Of a stretch of 64,000 nt of DNA, positions 37,491 to 46,573 are shown one piece after another. Both the position numbers and the translations under genes were made by a program. The notes below the pieces were generated by a model. That model worked only from the letters and a program-made list of their open reading frames with translations. It searched no databases and had not been told where the DNA came from. The stretch is from Altererythrobacter sp. BO-6 (GTDB lineage Bacteria; Pseudomonadota; Alphaproteobacteria; Sphingomonadales; Sphingomonadaceae): the NCBI RefSeq assembly GCF_011047315.1, contig NZ_CP049259.1, forward strand, positions 1,054,001 to 1,118,000. The letters run 5' to 3'. Within the stretch, counting starts at the first letter, position 1. Every line of letters begins with the position of its first letter.

Positions 37491-37743
37491 TATCAAACTG
37501 AGAAGCCGGCGTTCCGCTAACGACCCAGAAGCTGACGCATCATCAACACATTGATGTGCCTTATAGCTGACTAGCAGCTTTGCTACGTAATCCAACAAAA
37601 GCGGTCCAGCTTGCGACAACCCAAAGCCTGATCTTTTTGAATTTTGCCACCTGTAGCGCATACCAGAAAGGGCCCCGACTATGACGTCGGAGCCCTCTCA
37701 TGTTGGTAAAGAGACTTATGGCTCGAACCTATTGATCTCTGTG

Positions 37744-37928
37744 TTAGTACATCACGCCATAGTATGAATATACGTGCTGACCGTAATCGCGATCCCAAGC
37801 AGGTTGGCTATTACGTTCGAAACGGGGGGCATCCTTCAAAAGGTTCTTGTCGATATTCACGACATAGCCAGAACGGTCGGCATCGTAATCCAACGTTTCC
37901 CATGGAAGTGGGGTGAAACTCTCACCGA
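37744..37928 (-). pseudogene. PRC-barrel protein, 3' fragment truncated by the IS element
   Basis: Reading leftward from the IS end, one frame is open to TAA at 37744-37746 and gives about 60 residues: FTPLPWETLDYDADRSGYVV, then NIDKNLLKDAPRFE, and a C terminus rich in D, Y and G (WDRDYGQHVYSYYGVMY). This is the usual end of stress-related PRC-barrel proteins. The 5' part is missing exactly where the IS6-family inverted repeat begins, so it is an insertion remnant with no start codon. Confidence 0.68.
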
Positions 37929-37946
37929 GGTGCTGTCAGTCTAACG
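37929..37946. repeat. IS6 left terminal inverted repeat
   Basis: GGTGCTGTCAGTCTAACG; pairs with the right end with two mismatches. Confidence 0.8.
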
Positions 37947-37992
37947 CTAACGCGTCTCCACTTGGCAGAGCGTGCCCTACCCACACGGTCGA

Positions 37993-38715
37993 TCAGGCCA
38001 TGAGGCTTTGCCACTCGGCCAGGGCGGCTGAGCGGTTCTCTTTGTAAGTTTGTCGGTCGATCAGGTGGCGGTCTTGGTTGAAGTGATTGTGGACGTTGGC
38101 GTGAACTGAAGCGAACTTCTGTAGCGCCTTCATCTGCCGGAACCTGAGCATTGCTCGTTCCCTTCGTCGGAATGGAAGGTGGCTGTTCTCCGCACGATTG
38201 TTCAGCCAACTGCCCACTTCTCTTCGTTCCAGGTTACCGAGCTCGCGCATCGCTGCTGGGTAAGATTGGAGACCATCCGTGACGATCGCTTCGGCCTTCC
38301 CGTGTCGCTTCAGGGTCTTCTTGAAGAAGCGCAGAGCGGCTGACTTGTCCCTTTTCTTCGTAACGTAGCTCTCGAGCACTTCGCCTTCGTGATCTACCGC
38401 GCGCCACAGATAGTGGGTCTCTCCGTTGATCTTCACAAAGACCTCATCGACGTGCCAGCGCCAATTGCGAAACCCACGCATTCGGCTGATCCGTTTTCGC
38501 TTGATGTCGGCCGCGAACATTGGACCAAACCTGTTCCACCAGAACCGGACTGTCTCGTGGCAAATATCTATACCGCGTTCGGACAGAAGATCCTCAACGT
38601 TCCGCAAGCTCAACGGAAAGCGGACGTACATCATTACCACCAGCCGGATGACCTCGGGAGATGAGTTGAAACGTTTGAATGGACTGGGCGGTTTAGCTCT
38701 CGACTTGCGGCTCAT
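37993..38715 (-). CDS. IS6-family transposase
   Basis: 240 residues, the usual IS6/IS26 length. An N-terminal HTH (SPEVIRLVVMMYVRFPLSLR, NVEDLLSERGIDICHETV) precedes the catalytic core with the DDE triad: Asp in WHVDEVFVKI, Asp in IVTDGLQSYP and Glu in NNRAENSHLPFRRRERAM. All motifs are intact, so the element may still be active. The gene fills nearly the whole element. Confidence 0.93.
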   Translation of the reverse strand: MSRKSRAKPPSPFKRFNSSPEVIRLVVMMYVRFPLSLRNVEDLLSERGIDICHETVRFWWNRFGPMFAADIKRKRISRMRGFRNWRWHVDEVFVKINGETHYLWRAVDHEGEVLESYVTKKRDKSAALRFFKKTLKRHGKAEAIVTDGLQSYPAAMRELGNLERREVGSWLNNRAENSHLPFRRRERAMLRFRQMKALQKFASVHANVHNHFNQDRHLIDRQTYKENRSAALAEWQSLMA

Positions 38716-38750
38716 AATCAGCCGCTAGCGGAGCGAGACTCAGAAGACCA

Positions 38751-38768
38751 CGTTAGTCTGACAACACC
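38751..38768. repeat. IS6 right terminal inverted repeat
   Basis: CGTTAGTCTGACAACACC; its complement matches the left end in 16 of 18 positions. The recombinase frame begins at the next base. Confidence 0.8.
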
Positions 38769-39842
38769 CGCGAAAGGATCACTACACCGAGGCGCCAGAC
38801 TGCCACTGGCAAGTGCTACGGTGGCTGCGCCTTTACCCGCGGCAAGCTCTACCATCTGCTCAGGAACCCGATCTACGCTGGCGACATCGCGCACAAGGGC
38901 AAGACCTATCCCGGCAATCATCCCGCGATCATACCGCGAGAGGAATGGGATGAAGTTCAGCAGCAGCTGACGGAGAATGTCCGCGGCACGCGCACGGCGC
39001 GCGAAGCCAGCAGCGCCATGCTCGCCGGAAAGCTGTTCGATCAAGCCGGCGAAGCGCTGATCCCGGTCCATACCAGCAAGCCCTGCACCGGCGGAGGAAC
39101 AGCTACACGCAGGCGTTATCGCTATTATGTCTCGAAGTCGGCACACCACGATGCCACAAGTTCGATGCACGACAGCATGCGTATCCCGGCCAGGGAGATC
39201 GAGCAGGCCGTCGCCAGCGAACTGGCGAAGGCACTCGCTGACCCGCTCGCTCTCGCCCGGCAACTGAAACTGGCCATAGCGCCCGCCCAATATGCGAGGG
39301 TAACCAGCAGGCTCGATCAATTGCGTACCGAGCTTGGTCACCTCCGTCGCTCTTCGATCAAGTCCCTCGTCGATCACGTGATGATCCATCCCGATCGGAT
39401 CGAGCTGCTTATCTCGGCCCATGCGCTGGCTGAAATGCTCGATCTGAACCTTTGTCCCGATGCGCCAGCGACGATCCGGCACATGGCCAACATACGGTTG
39501 ACCCGCTCAGGGCATTCACTCAGGCTGGTCGACGACAGCGGCATCGCTGCTGGATCGCGCGCTGCAGATCCCACGCTCCTGAGGCTACTGGCTCAGGCGC
39601 ATCAATGGTGGGGCATTCTCTCGCGTGGCGAGGTCGACGCCACCCGGCTTGCCAACCAGGGAGGCGTCAGCGTCTCCTGGATCACCCGCGTCGCTCGGCT
39701 CGCCTTCCTCTCGCCGCAAGTGGTCGAAGCGATCCTGGCAGGCAAGGCACCCACTTCGCTTGATGGCAAGGCGCTGCTGGCAACCGGCGCGATTACGCCC
39801 TCATGGAATGAGCAGGCGCGCAGGATGCTGGCGCCGACGTAG
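38769..39842 (+). pseudogene. Large serine recombinase, 5'-truncated by IS6
   Basis: From the first base after the IS end one frame is open to 39842. It gives about 358 residues starting RERITTPRRQTATGKCYGG and FTRGKLYHLLRNPIYAGDI, the recombinase domain of large serine recombinases (phage integrase/SpoIVCA type). ALIPVHTSKPCTGGG and YRYYVSKSAHH follow as the zinc-ribbon region, without a clear full Cys set. The N-terminal resolvase domain with the catalytic Ser is gone, so the product would be inactive. A late ATG at 39018 is probably not a true start. It marks a former integrative element in this region. Confidence 0.8.
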
Positions 39843-40157
39843 CACCGGTATCGCAGTTACGGTGTAATTGCGGTCACGCGATTTTAACGACACCCCTTCT
39901 CAGCTTCGTCACAATCACAACCTAGGAAGATATCGCGACCCGAAGGGCTCGGACATTCCGATCCCTCTCCTGATGCCCCGCCGCCTCTTGGGCGTGCGGG
40001 GCCCTTCTTTGGCCGAAACTGGCCCGGTTGCTGTCTGTCCGGCTTGGTGGATCAGGCGGAGAAAGCTGGCTGTCCTCTAGCAACCCAAGACTTGACAAGC
40101 TAACAGCTTGGAAGCTGGATTTGCCTTTAAGTTATCGAAGGCTACTCACTGGGCGTT
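39843..40157. other. Noncoding region with terminator
   Basis: No gene recognised. Apart from the terminator at 39975-40010 nothing stands out. It separates the recombinase remnant from the ScfR-type regulator. Confidence 0.4.
39975..40010 (+). terminator. Rho-independent terminator
   Basis: GCCCCGC pairs with GCGGGGC, with an inner CGCC/GGCG extension around TCTTG, followed by CCTTCTTT. It is about 130 bases past the recombinase remnant, and its original transcript may have been lost. Confidence 0.6.
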
Positions 40158-41573
40158 CTATCGGCGGTGCAGCTCATACGGTACCACGCCGCGTCGGAAG
40201 AGATTGACTGCGATGTTCTGGTCGCTTGGCGGGTAAGCCCTCTGATCGCAATCAGCTCTTGGACATATTCTGCAGGATACTCCAATCGGCGTGACGCCCA
40301 CGTCAGATGTAACGTCAATAGTGTCGGCATATATGAATTCGCTGGCGTGCCGCACTTCGCAGCCTAGTGCCACCGCATAACGCCGCGGATTTCGGTCAAA
40401 ACGGCCAGACGCCTTGACCAGCCCTTTAGCCATTGAAACATAGCGCACCCCGTCCGGCGTCTCTGCCAATTGGACGAGTACCCTGTCAGGAATGGCAGCG
40501 GCCTCATGCACGATCCACAAAGGACAGGCACCGCCGAAACGAGCAAACTGAAAACGCGTCGCGCTGTGACGTTTGGTGATGTTGCCTGCCATATCGACCC
40601 GGCAGAAGAATATCGGCAGTCCGCGCGCTCCATCTCGCTGCAGGGTAGATAGCCGATGGCAGGTCTGCTCGAAACTCGTGCGATAAAGCAGCGTCAATCG
40701 ATCGATGTCGTGTCGGAACTCGCGCGCTGACCTGCGGAAATGCTCATACGGCATCAGCACCGCTCCTGCCGCATAGTTCGCCAAGCCAATTGTTAGCAAT
40801 TCACGTGCCGCCTCACTCCTCAGCTCGGCTGCGCTGGCGACATCTCGTATAATATCGCCGAGTGTCATTGCCGCGACATGGTGTGCAATCTGGAACCGGA
40901 TACCGGAGGCGGGCTGCCCTGAATCGATGTGCAGCTTCTTCTGCTCCGCGTCGAAATTGCGAATAGCGTCTGCTGGTTCGATCAGGACTTCAACGCCGTG
41001 GCGCTCCATGAGGTGTCGTCGCATCTTTTCGCTTGTCAGCAACCCATCTGACCCTCGGATTGAATCGGAAAGTGCCTCAGCCGACCGATCCAACTGATCG
41101 ACGTAATTGTTCGACAGGTGGAACCAGTCTCTGACCTCTTCCCAGGGGAGGCGAGAGCCGGAAGGTGTATCGACTGAGATCGCCTCGTCCACGATCTCAA
41201 GCCTCTGGCCGATCCGCCTGAAAGCTTCGTGAAGCTCGACAAAGCGCCGTGCAAATGCCGGCTGTTGCTCTGCAAGCCTGGCAATTGCGTCGGTGGAAAT
41301 TGGCTCGCTGAACGCCGGGTCGCCAATTGCCTCTCTCAGCAGGACGGTAAGTTGTTCGGTGTGGTCGCTAGAGAAATCCTGCCAATCGACCGGAAAGAGA
41401 TCAGCAACCCTCTCAACCAGTTTCGGTGTCAGTGGGCGATCATCATGTTCCAGCTGGCTGAGATATGATGGGCTTATTGAAAGTTGCTGTGCCAACTCCG
41501 ACTGCTTGAGGTCTCTGTCCTCACGGATCTTGCGCAATTGCGCGCCAGCAAAGAGCCTGCGTCGATGGGCCAT
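40158..41573 (-). CDS. ScfR-type regulator (XRE HTH plus short-chain-fatty-acyl domain)
   Basis: 471 residues. The N-terminal XRE HTH (about 10-65) reads LRKIREDRDLKQSELAQQLS and SPSYLSQLEHDDRPL. An IrrE-like middle follows, where the zinc-peptidase HExxH is replaced by QIAHHVAAM, so it is probably non-catalytic. The C terminus has the family signature VSCRICPRADCDQRAYPP. Relatives (RamB, PrpR, MccR) sense short-chain acyl-CoA status and control glyoxylate or methylcitrate genes. None of those genes is adjacent here; the gene is divergent from a LuxR-type regulator, with two TTTGCAAA-containing palindromes directly upstream suggesting autoregulation. Confidence 0.87.
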   Translation of the reverse strand: MAHRRRLFAGAQLRKIREDRDLKQSELAQQLSISPSYLSQLEHDDRPLTPKLVERVADLFPVDWQDFSSDHTEQLTVLLREAIGDPAFSEPISTDAIARLAEQQPAFARRFVELHEAFRRIGQRLEIVDEAISVDTPSGSRLPWEEVRDWFHLSNNYVDQLDRSAEALSDSIRGSDGLLTSEKMRRHLMERHGVEVLIEPADAIRNFDAEQKKLHIDSGQPASGIRFQIAHHVAAMTLGDIIRDVASAAELRSEAARELLTIGLANYAAGAVLMPYEHFRRSAREFRHDIDRLTLLYRTSFEQTCHRLSTLQRDGARGLPIFFCRVDMAGNITKRHSATRFQFARFGGACPLWIVHEAAAIPDRVLVQLAETPDGVRYVSMAKGLVKASGRFDRNPRRYAVALGCEVRHASEFIYADTIDVTSDVGVTPIGVSCRICPRADCDQRAYPPSDQNIAVNLFRRGVVPYELHRR

Positions 41574-41583
41574 TTGGCTTTAC

Positions 41584-41597
41584 TACTTTGCAAAGTA
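41584..41597. promoter_or_regulatory. Palindrome TACTTTGCAAAGTA (putative ScfR operator 1)
   Basis: Perfect 14-bp palindrome 11 bases upstream of the ScfR-type start. Its core TTTGCAAA matches the core of known RamB-type sites. Confidence 0.7.
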
Positions 41598-41601
41598 AGG
41601 C

Positions 41602-41617
41602 TTTGCAAATTTGCAAA
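41602..41617. promoter_or_regulatory. Palindrome TTTGCAAATTTGCAAA (putative ScfR operator 2)
   Basis: Perfect 16-bp palindrome made of two TTTGCAAA cores. It lies in the 209-base region between the divergent regulator genes. Confidence 0.72.
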
Positions 41618-41782
41618 TTAACATTGGACGCTGGCATCCGATTTGGGCAGTCAGCTGACTGCCGGAGGTAGCTTTATCTTGAGAGTTTGTCTCGCCGCAT
41701 TGCCATGCCTGATCGCAGCATCTCTCTGCAGCCCTATCAGGAATCGCGAGCATTTTTGCCTTCCCGGAACGGGGGATTTGCT

Positions 41783-42592
41783 ATGGCTAGTAATGTATTG
41801 AAATTGCGCAGACCGGACGAAAGCGCGCAACCGCTGCAGCTCGTGGAAACCGTGTCCATTCGCAATAAGGCCGATGTTCTCGATGCAGCATTGGTGCTGG
41901 ACCGTATCGCAAGAGATCGAGGCATGCGCATTATGGTGTGGCATGACATTTCTTCCCAGGAGCCAATGGTTGATGCCGAAGGCCAGGACATCAACACCAA
42001 CGTATTTGGTTGCGACACTCAGGAAGAGGTCTTGCGTAACGATTACGAGAAAGCTTTGTGCTCTCAAGTCATCCGCGCATGCAGAGTTGAGAGCGAGCCC
42101 TTTTGGGTGAACCGCCATGGTTTTCAATCGCGTTGGCAGAATCCGTTTCTCGACAAGATCGAACTTAAGGATTTCGAGAAACGGTGCCTCGTCAAAGCCG
42201 CGATCGTGGTTCCGCTTCACTTGCCATTTGGACAGATCGCGGCAGCGGTCTTCGTAAGCCTCGACGAGAGTAAAGAGGATCTGGCTGAAGAGTTCACCCA
42301 GTTTGGTAAGCTGTTCTCCGAACTATCGCGCCAGTTTCTTGCTGGCTACGTCCGCACGATGCGGAGCAACCCCTATCTGCCAACCGAGAACGTGCTCTCT
42401 GATCGTCAGATTGAGTGCCTGCGCTGGGCAGCTTTTGGAAAGACCGATGACGAGATTGCCATGATCCTCGGCTGCAGCCACGCAGGGGTTCGATATCACA
42501 TTCAAAAGGCCGCCCAAAAGCTTGATTCGACCAACCGTGTGCAAGCTACCTTCAGGGCTGGTCAGCTGGGATATCTTGGCTCACTGAATTAA
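41783..42592 (+). CDS. LuxR-type regulator (autoinducer-domain-like N terminus)
   Basis: 269 residues from ATG 41783, preceded by GGGGGA; TTG 41687 and ATG 41705 are upstream alternatives in frame. The C-terminal HTH is of LuxR/GerE type: LSDRQIECLRWAAFGKTDDE, IAMILGCSHAGVRYHIQ, then KAAQKLDSTNRVQATFRA. The N-terminal half has the alpha/beta layout of autoinducer-binding domains (FWVNRHGFQSRWQNPF, VVPLHLPFGQIAAAVF), but no luxI synthase gene is in the window, so it may be a solo receptor. Divergent from the ScfR-type gene, whose sites lie in the shared promoter region. Confidence 0.85.
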   Translation: MASNVLKLRRPDESAQPLQLVETVSIRNKADVLDAALVLDRIARDRGMRIMVWHDISSQEPMVDAEGQDINTNVFGCDTQEEVLRNDYEKALCSQVIRACRVESEPFWVNRHGFQSRWQNPFLDKIELKDFEKRCLVKAAIVVPLHLPFGQIAAAVFVSLDESKEDLAEEFTQFGKLFSELSRQFLAGYVRTMRSNPYLPTENVLSDRQIECLRWAAFGKTDDEIAMILGCSHAGVRYHIQKAAQKLDSTNRVQATFRAGQLGYLGSLN

Positions 42593-43248
42593 GCGATTGC
42601 CATCAGAATGAGAGAAATTTCTGCCAAACAATCACTACCGACAGATCGCATTCTCATTCTTGAGGCTTGAAGTAGGCGGTTCGTTAGCGATCCAATTGCA
42701 AAAGTGAGCGGATTTCCGGGCCATATCTTTAGCCGAAATAATCATCGCGCCTTGTATGGACGCTTTCGGGCAATAGGCCAGTCGACCGCAATGACTAAGA
42801 TTGGGGTGCGTTGCAGACTGGCTGCTACTGGGCCGATATCGGACTGTCAGGCTTGGTCAAAGAGCTAACATATAGCGGTTGGCCGCTTTTATGGCGGTCC
42901 TGCGATTATTTGGAGAGCGTCTATTGCAAGTGATAGCATGGGAACATCGAGCCGTCTCGGTGTGTAGCTGTCTCGTTTCCGCGGATCGGAGAAACTGCAG
43001 CGGCAGCCTATCCTTCCAGCCACACTTCAGCGGCCGACTCGTTGGCAAGCGACCTAGGTTATCTGATATGGTTGTGCGCCTTGCGCCAGAAGGAGTGTGA
43101 GACAGCTTTTGGGCGCCAACAGGACTGTCGGAGATATACTTATCCGACCAGCTTCAGAGGCATGCTGAGCCCGCGTTCGAGCTTGAAGCAGATCGTGCGC
43201 GCCAAACGCACGGAGACTCGATATCCTGTCAAATAGAATCCAGAAATA
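42593..43248. other. Noncoding region with decayed motif
   Basis: About 650 bases without a convincing gene; short open frames show no recognisable protein. GTTCGTTAGCGATCCAATT at 42678-42696 is a divergent copy of the motif at 29664 and 37512. GCGGTTGGCCGCTTTT at 42876-42891 resembles the hairpins at 22174 and 29624. It marks the boundary to the A+T-richer module. Confidence 0.4.
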
Positions 43249-44793
43249 CTACTTCATGGAATAGTGGAGCGAGTTTGGGGCCCAAACGTTTTTCCAAGGG
43301 CTTGCCTCCTCCAACTCATAGGCCAGTTCGTATAGCATCTGATCATTTCCTCTGGCCGCTATAAGATGGGAGCCGATGGGCAAACCCGATGCGCTCATGC
43401 CTAATGGCACTGACATCGCGGGCACGCCGCCGAAATTGGTTGGTGAAGTAAATTTCAATCGGGCCAATATGAAATTTTCGATCTCTTCATCCCAAAGATC
43501 ATTGTAGCTGTGCTCATTCAGCCGAGGGCAAACGACAGGAGATACGGAAGTTAGCATAACATCTACCCTGTCAAAGGCAGCGTCAAATACGGAAACCAGG
43601 CCATTCAGATTAGCCATACCCTGAGCGATATCGGCCGCTGTATATTTGGAATAAGATTGCAAACTTGATGCCAGCAAAGGCGTCAATAATCCCAATTCGA
43701 GTAAATCCTTATCTCCGAATTTTCGGCGGATCAGATCGACTAGAGGCGCTGTTTTGCTGGCGGTGAATTTGAGATAATTTTCGGCCATTGCATGATCGTC
43801 GACTGGCCACGCAATCTCCTCAACATGGTGGCCCATATCTTCAAGCAGCTGGGCGGTCCGAATTTGTGCATGTCGAACCTCCGGCTCCACCGGCAGGAGA
43901 TCATCGTCCCGGCTGGTCACAAAGCCGATCTTTAGCCGGCGGACCGATGGGGATGTTATGAACCCAATGGATTTGTAATGAGCACCAGACTTGTCTTCGG
44001 TTGCATCCAGTGCTGCGGCGCTGTCGCGTACCGTGCGGCTAATCATCTGGTTGGTCTTGGCGATGTCGTTCGAGCCATCGGTTTCGCCTGACAATTGCCG
44101 ATACCTGCTGGCTTTCATGCCGAACGTACCGGTGGCCGATGCGGGCAATCTGTTCGATCCGGCGCCATCAGTACCATGAGCCATAGGCACCACACCGGCT
44201 GCTACGGCACAAGCCGACCCACCGCTTGATGAAAACACTGAATAGTCCATGTCCCATGGATTGTGGGTTGTTCCAAACAGCGCATTGCTGGTCATGATGA
44301 AGCTGGCCATTTCGGGTACATTTGTTTGACCAATGATGTTCAATCCCGAGGCTTCCAGCGCATCGACATATTGGACACTTTTATCGGGATAATAATCTGC
44401 AAAGAGCTTCGATCCCTGGGTCAAGGGAAGGCCTTTGATGCTGATCAAATCCTTCATCAATATAGGGACCCCGGCAAACCGGCTGTCGCCCGCAAATGCT
44501 GACGAACCAGCCCGCTCGCGGGCCCGATCAAAAGCCTTTCCAGTCATGAAATTCAGGGACGGATTCATCGCATCGATCCGTCTGATTATAATTTCGACGA
44601 GCTCAGTCCTAGATATCTGCTTCATCTTTATGAGCTCTGCGAGGCCTAAGGCATCATATTCGACCAGTTGGTCTGATCTTTGATGTGGCTTGGCAAAGGC
44701 TTGGCCAAATGGATCGATGAGGAGCGCACCCGCACTCATACCCGCTGATCGAAGCAGGGTACGGCGAGACAGCCTTTTATGATGCCATGTCAC
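43249..44793 (-). CDS. Amidase-signature hydrolase with Tat signal
   Basis: 514 residues from a GTG at 44793 (GGAAA seven bases upstream). The N terminus has a twin-arginine signal, KRLSRRTLLRSAGMSAGALL, so the enzyme is exported folded. The amidase signature holds the Ser-cisSer-Lys triad: Lys in LMKDLISIKG, cis-Ser in SSSGGSACAVAAG, and nucleophile Ser in GTDGAGSNRLPAS (usually GGSIRxPAS). It hydrolyses a carboxamide or ester. It follows the M28 peptidase gene by 25 bases on the same strand and with it probably processes amidated peptides in the periplasm. Base composition is visibly more A+T-rich than in the flanking regions. Confidence 0.87.
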   Translation of the reverse strand: MTWHHKRLSRRTLLRSAGMSAGALLIDPFGQAFAKPHQRSDQLVEYDALGLAELIKMKQISRTELVEIIIRRIDAMNPSLNFMTGKAFDRARERAGSSAFAGDSRFAGVPILMKDLISIKGLPLTQGSKLFADYYPDKSVQYVDALEASGLNIIGQTNVPEMASFIMTSNALFGTTHNPWDMDYSVFSSSGGSACAVAAGVVPMAHGTDGAGSNRLPASATGTFGMKASRYRQLSGETDGSNDIAKTNQMISRTVRDSAAALDATEDKSGAHYKSIGFITSPSVRRLKIGFVTSRDDDLLPVEPEVRHAQIRTAQLLEDMGHHVEEIAWPVDDHAMAENYLKFTASKTAPLVDLIRRKFGDKDLLELGLLTPLLASSLQSYSKYTAADIAQGMANLNGLVSVFDAAFDRVDVMLTSVSPVVCPRLNEHSYNDLWDEEIENFILARLKFTSPTNFGGVPAMSVPLGMSASGLPIGSHLIAARGNDQMLYELAYELEEASPWKNVWAPNSLHYSMK

Positions 44794-44818
44794 GTTGATT
44801 TTCCGAGCTTGGTTGACG

Positions 44819-46573
44819 TTAATTATTGCCCAAAAACAGTTTGAATGCCTCGCTGGAATAGACGCTGTCGTTGGTCAATGGCGACTCTCCCTCGCGTAAA
44901 TCCTCGACTGTATGATTACCAAGCTGATCGAAGATAAATGCCATGCCGCGCGCCACTTTCTCCATTTCTGCATAGCTTATCCCGTCCATGTCTACATCAG
45001 CGGTGGTGTGATAATAGGGGCCCGTTTGTAACCAGCCTGCAAAAACCGGCGCTCCAAAATCATTAAAGGGCGGATAGAATGCGATTTCATCGGTCGCAAA
45101 ATCTGTTGAATAGACATCGGCCATGCTGATGCCATATTCGCTCGCAGCCTCCTGGAAGAGGTTCAGCAGCAGCGGGCTGCGATTGGAAAGCGTCAAAAAT
45201 ATTGGTGAGCCGCTATTGGTCGGGCCGGTTAGAAATCCCTCTTTCAGCTGCTGCGTAAACCCCAGGTGCTCCATACGCGACACAAGCAACAGATCGTTTC
45301 TCATTAGATCGGCATATTTGGTCGCAAAATCCCTTGTTCCGCCAACCCCCGTTCGTTCATGCCCGCCTTGAAATAGAAAGATAAACCCATGTTCACGCTG
45401 TTCCAGCGGCTTTGACGCATAATATCGCGCCAGCGCCAGATTGGCGGCCACCGACGCGCCATTGTCGTGCAGTCCATAAAAATAGCCGTCAACATGGGTA
45501 AACATCATGATATATTTGCCCGACTTGCCGGGCAGGATACCATACACATTACCTGTTTGCAGTTCTGATGGCAGATGGTTTCGGCCTTCTACTACCATAC
45601 GAACTTTGACCGGATCGGATTGGGTCGCGCGGTCAATCAATTTCCGCAAATAATACCCGTTTTCGTCATTGACGCTTATCCATGGAATGACCTCGCCAAG
45701 CTGGTCACCGCCTCCGGGAGCGCCTACACGTCCCGCGACTTGTTTAACGCCGGGAATTTGCCACCAAACGATAAAACCAGCGGGCTTGCCCCACTGACCT
45801 GTGGCGATACGCGAATAAGCAATGCGCACGGAACTGAATAGTGCGCTGGATTCAGCCCGCCCGCGAACCATTACAATCTTGCCAGTCAGATCCCGCCCGG
45901 CAAGTTCTGCTGGAGTCCCATCGCCGACATATATTAGCTCAGCCTGGAGGCCGCCTGCTGGCGTGGTTTTCGATGGAAAGGGGGTAATTGCGCCTTCAAC
46001 TGCAAATGTCTGCCCATCATCAAATCCGGGCGCCTGAACAACGTCCAGACTGTTTGCCGAGGGAAACCAGATTGATTCGTACGTTGGAAACTTGTCATAC
46101 TGGACATCTTCGATTCCAAAGCTCTTCAGGGTTGTAAATATCCAGCTATGTGCAGCTTGCTCATATTTGGTTCCTTCAATGCGTCCCCAGAGAATATTTC
46201 CATCAAGCCGCGATTGTTCAGCAAATTCAATCAGCTTGTCAGCATAGCCCTCGATTTCGGGAGCCTTGATCTGCGATCTCGGGTCATCGAGAATGTTGCG
46301 CGGTTGCCTCAGAGGAGGCAGGCCAATCGGGAAAAGGCGCTTATCAGCCGCCTCTGATGATTGCCGTTCATATTCGTCGGGTGGCAGGAATGCTGGGATT
46401 GTGACTGAATCGATCAGTTCCTGGGGATCTTTTGCCATATTGGTATCGAGATCCTCCGACTGTGCCAAAACCGTCAGGTCATCGACAAGTACGAAGGCGA
46501 GCATGGCCAGGCCGGTCAACAAGACCCTTTGCGGCCACCTAGTTCCGTAGCGCGTCAAATTCAAAGTTTTCAT
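44819..46573 (-). CDS. M28-family metallopeptidase with altered active site
   Basis: 584 residues from ATG 46573 (GAGG upstream). It begins with a membrane-anchor or signal segment (WPQRVLLTGLAMLAFVLVDD). A PA-like insert (LAGRDLTGKIVMVRG) precedes the peptidase domain. Zinc ligands are recognisable: His360 in THVDGYF, Asp370 in LHDNGAS, Glu406 in GGHERTG, Glu435 in RMEHLG, and His522 in YYHTTAD. In most M28 enzymes the pair at 405-406 is Glu-Glu, the first being the catalytic base; here it is His-Glu, so activity may differ. Probably a periplasmic aminopeptidase or carboxypeptidase-like enzyme working with the receptor upstream. Confidence 0.83.
   Translation of the reverse strand: MKTLNLTRYGTRWPQRVLLTGLAMLAFVLVDDLTVLAQSEDLDTNMAKDPQELIDSVTIPAFLPPDEYERQSSEAADKRLFPIGLPPLRQPRNILDDPRSQIKAPEIEGYADKLIEFAEQSRLDGNILWGRIEGTKYEQAAHSWIFTTLKSFGIEDVQYDKFPTYESIWFPSANSLDVVQAPGFDDGQTFAVEGAITPFPSKTTPAGGLQAELIYVGDGTPAELAGRDLTGKIVMVRGRAESSALFSSVRIAYSRIATGQWGKPAGFIVWWQIPGVKQVAGRVGAPGGGDQLGEVIPWISVNDENGYYLRKLIDRATQSDPVKVRMVVEGRNHLPSELQTGNVYGILPGKSGKYIMMFTHVDGYFYGLHDNGASVAANLALARYYASKPLEQREHGFIFLFQGGHERTGVGGTRDFATKYADLMRNDLLLVSRMEHLGFTQQLKEGFLTGPTNSGSPIFLTLSNRSPLLLNLFQEAASEYGISMADVYSTDFATDEIAFYPPFNDFGAPVFAGWLQTGPYYHTTADVDMDGISYAEMEKVARGMAFIFDQLGNHTVEDLREGESPLTNDSVYSSEAFKLFLGNN

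Larger units (their letters stand above)
37929..38768 (-). mobile_element. IS6-family insertion sequence, about 840 bp
   Basis: Bounded by inverted repeats that match in 16 of 18 positions: GGTGCTGTCAGTCTAACG on the left and the complement of CGTTAGTCTGACAACACC on the right. It encodes one DDE transposase on the minus strand. The eight flanking bases (CTCACCGA left, CGCGAAAG right) differ, so there is no target duplication. It truncates a PRC-barrel gene on the left and a serine recombinase on the right, which fits cointegrate formation or an adjacent deletion. Confidence 0.85.

Noticed and set aside
39880..40010. A small structured RNA or tmRNA end near the terminator.
   Set aside because: Only a terminator hairpin is supported; no tRNA-like or tag-coding part is visible.
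41584..41617. A transcription terminator formed by the A+T-rich palindromes.
   Set aside because: They lie between divergent starts and have the RamB-like core, so an operator role is far more likely.
42879..43236. Small genes in the gap before the amidase.
   Set aside because: Short open frames lack ribosome sites and recognisable protein character.
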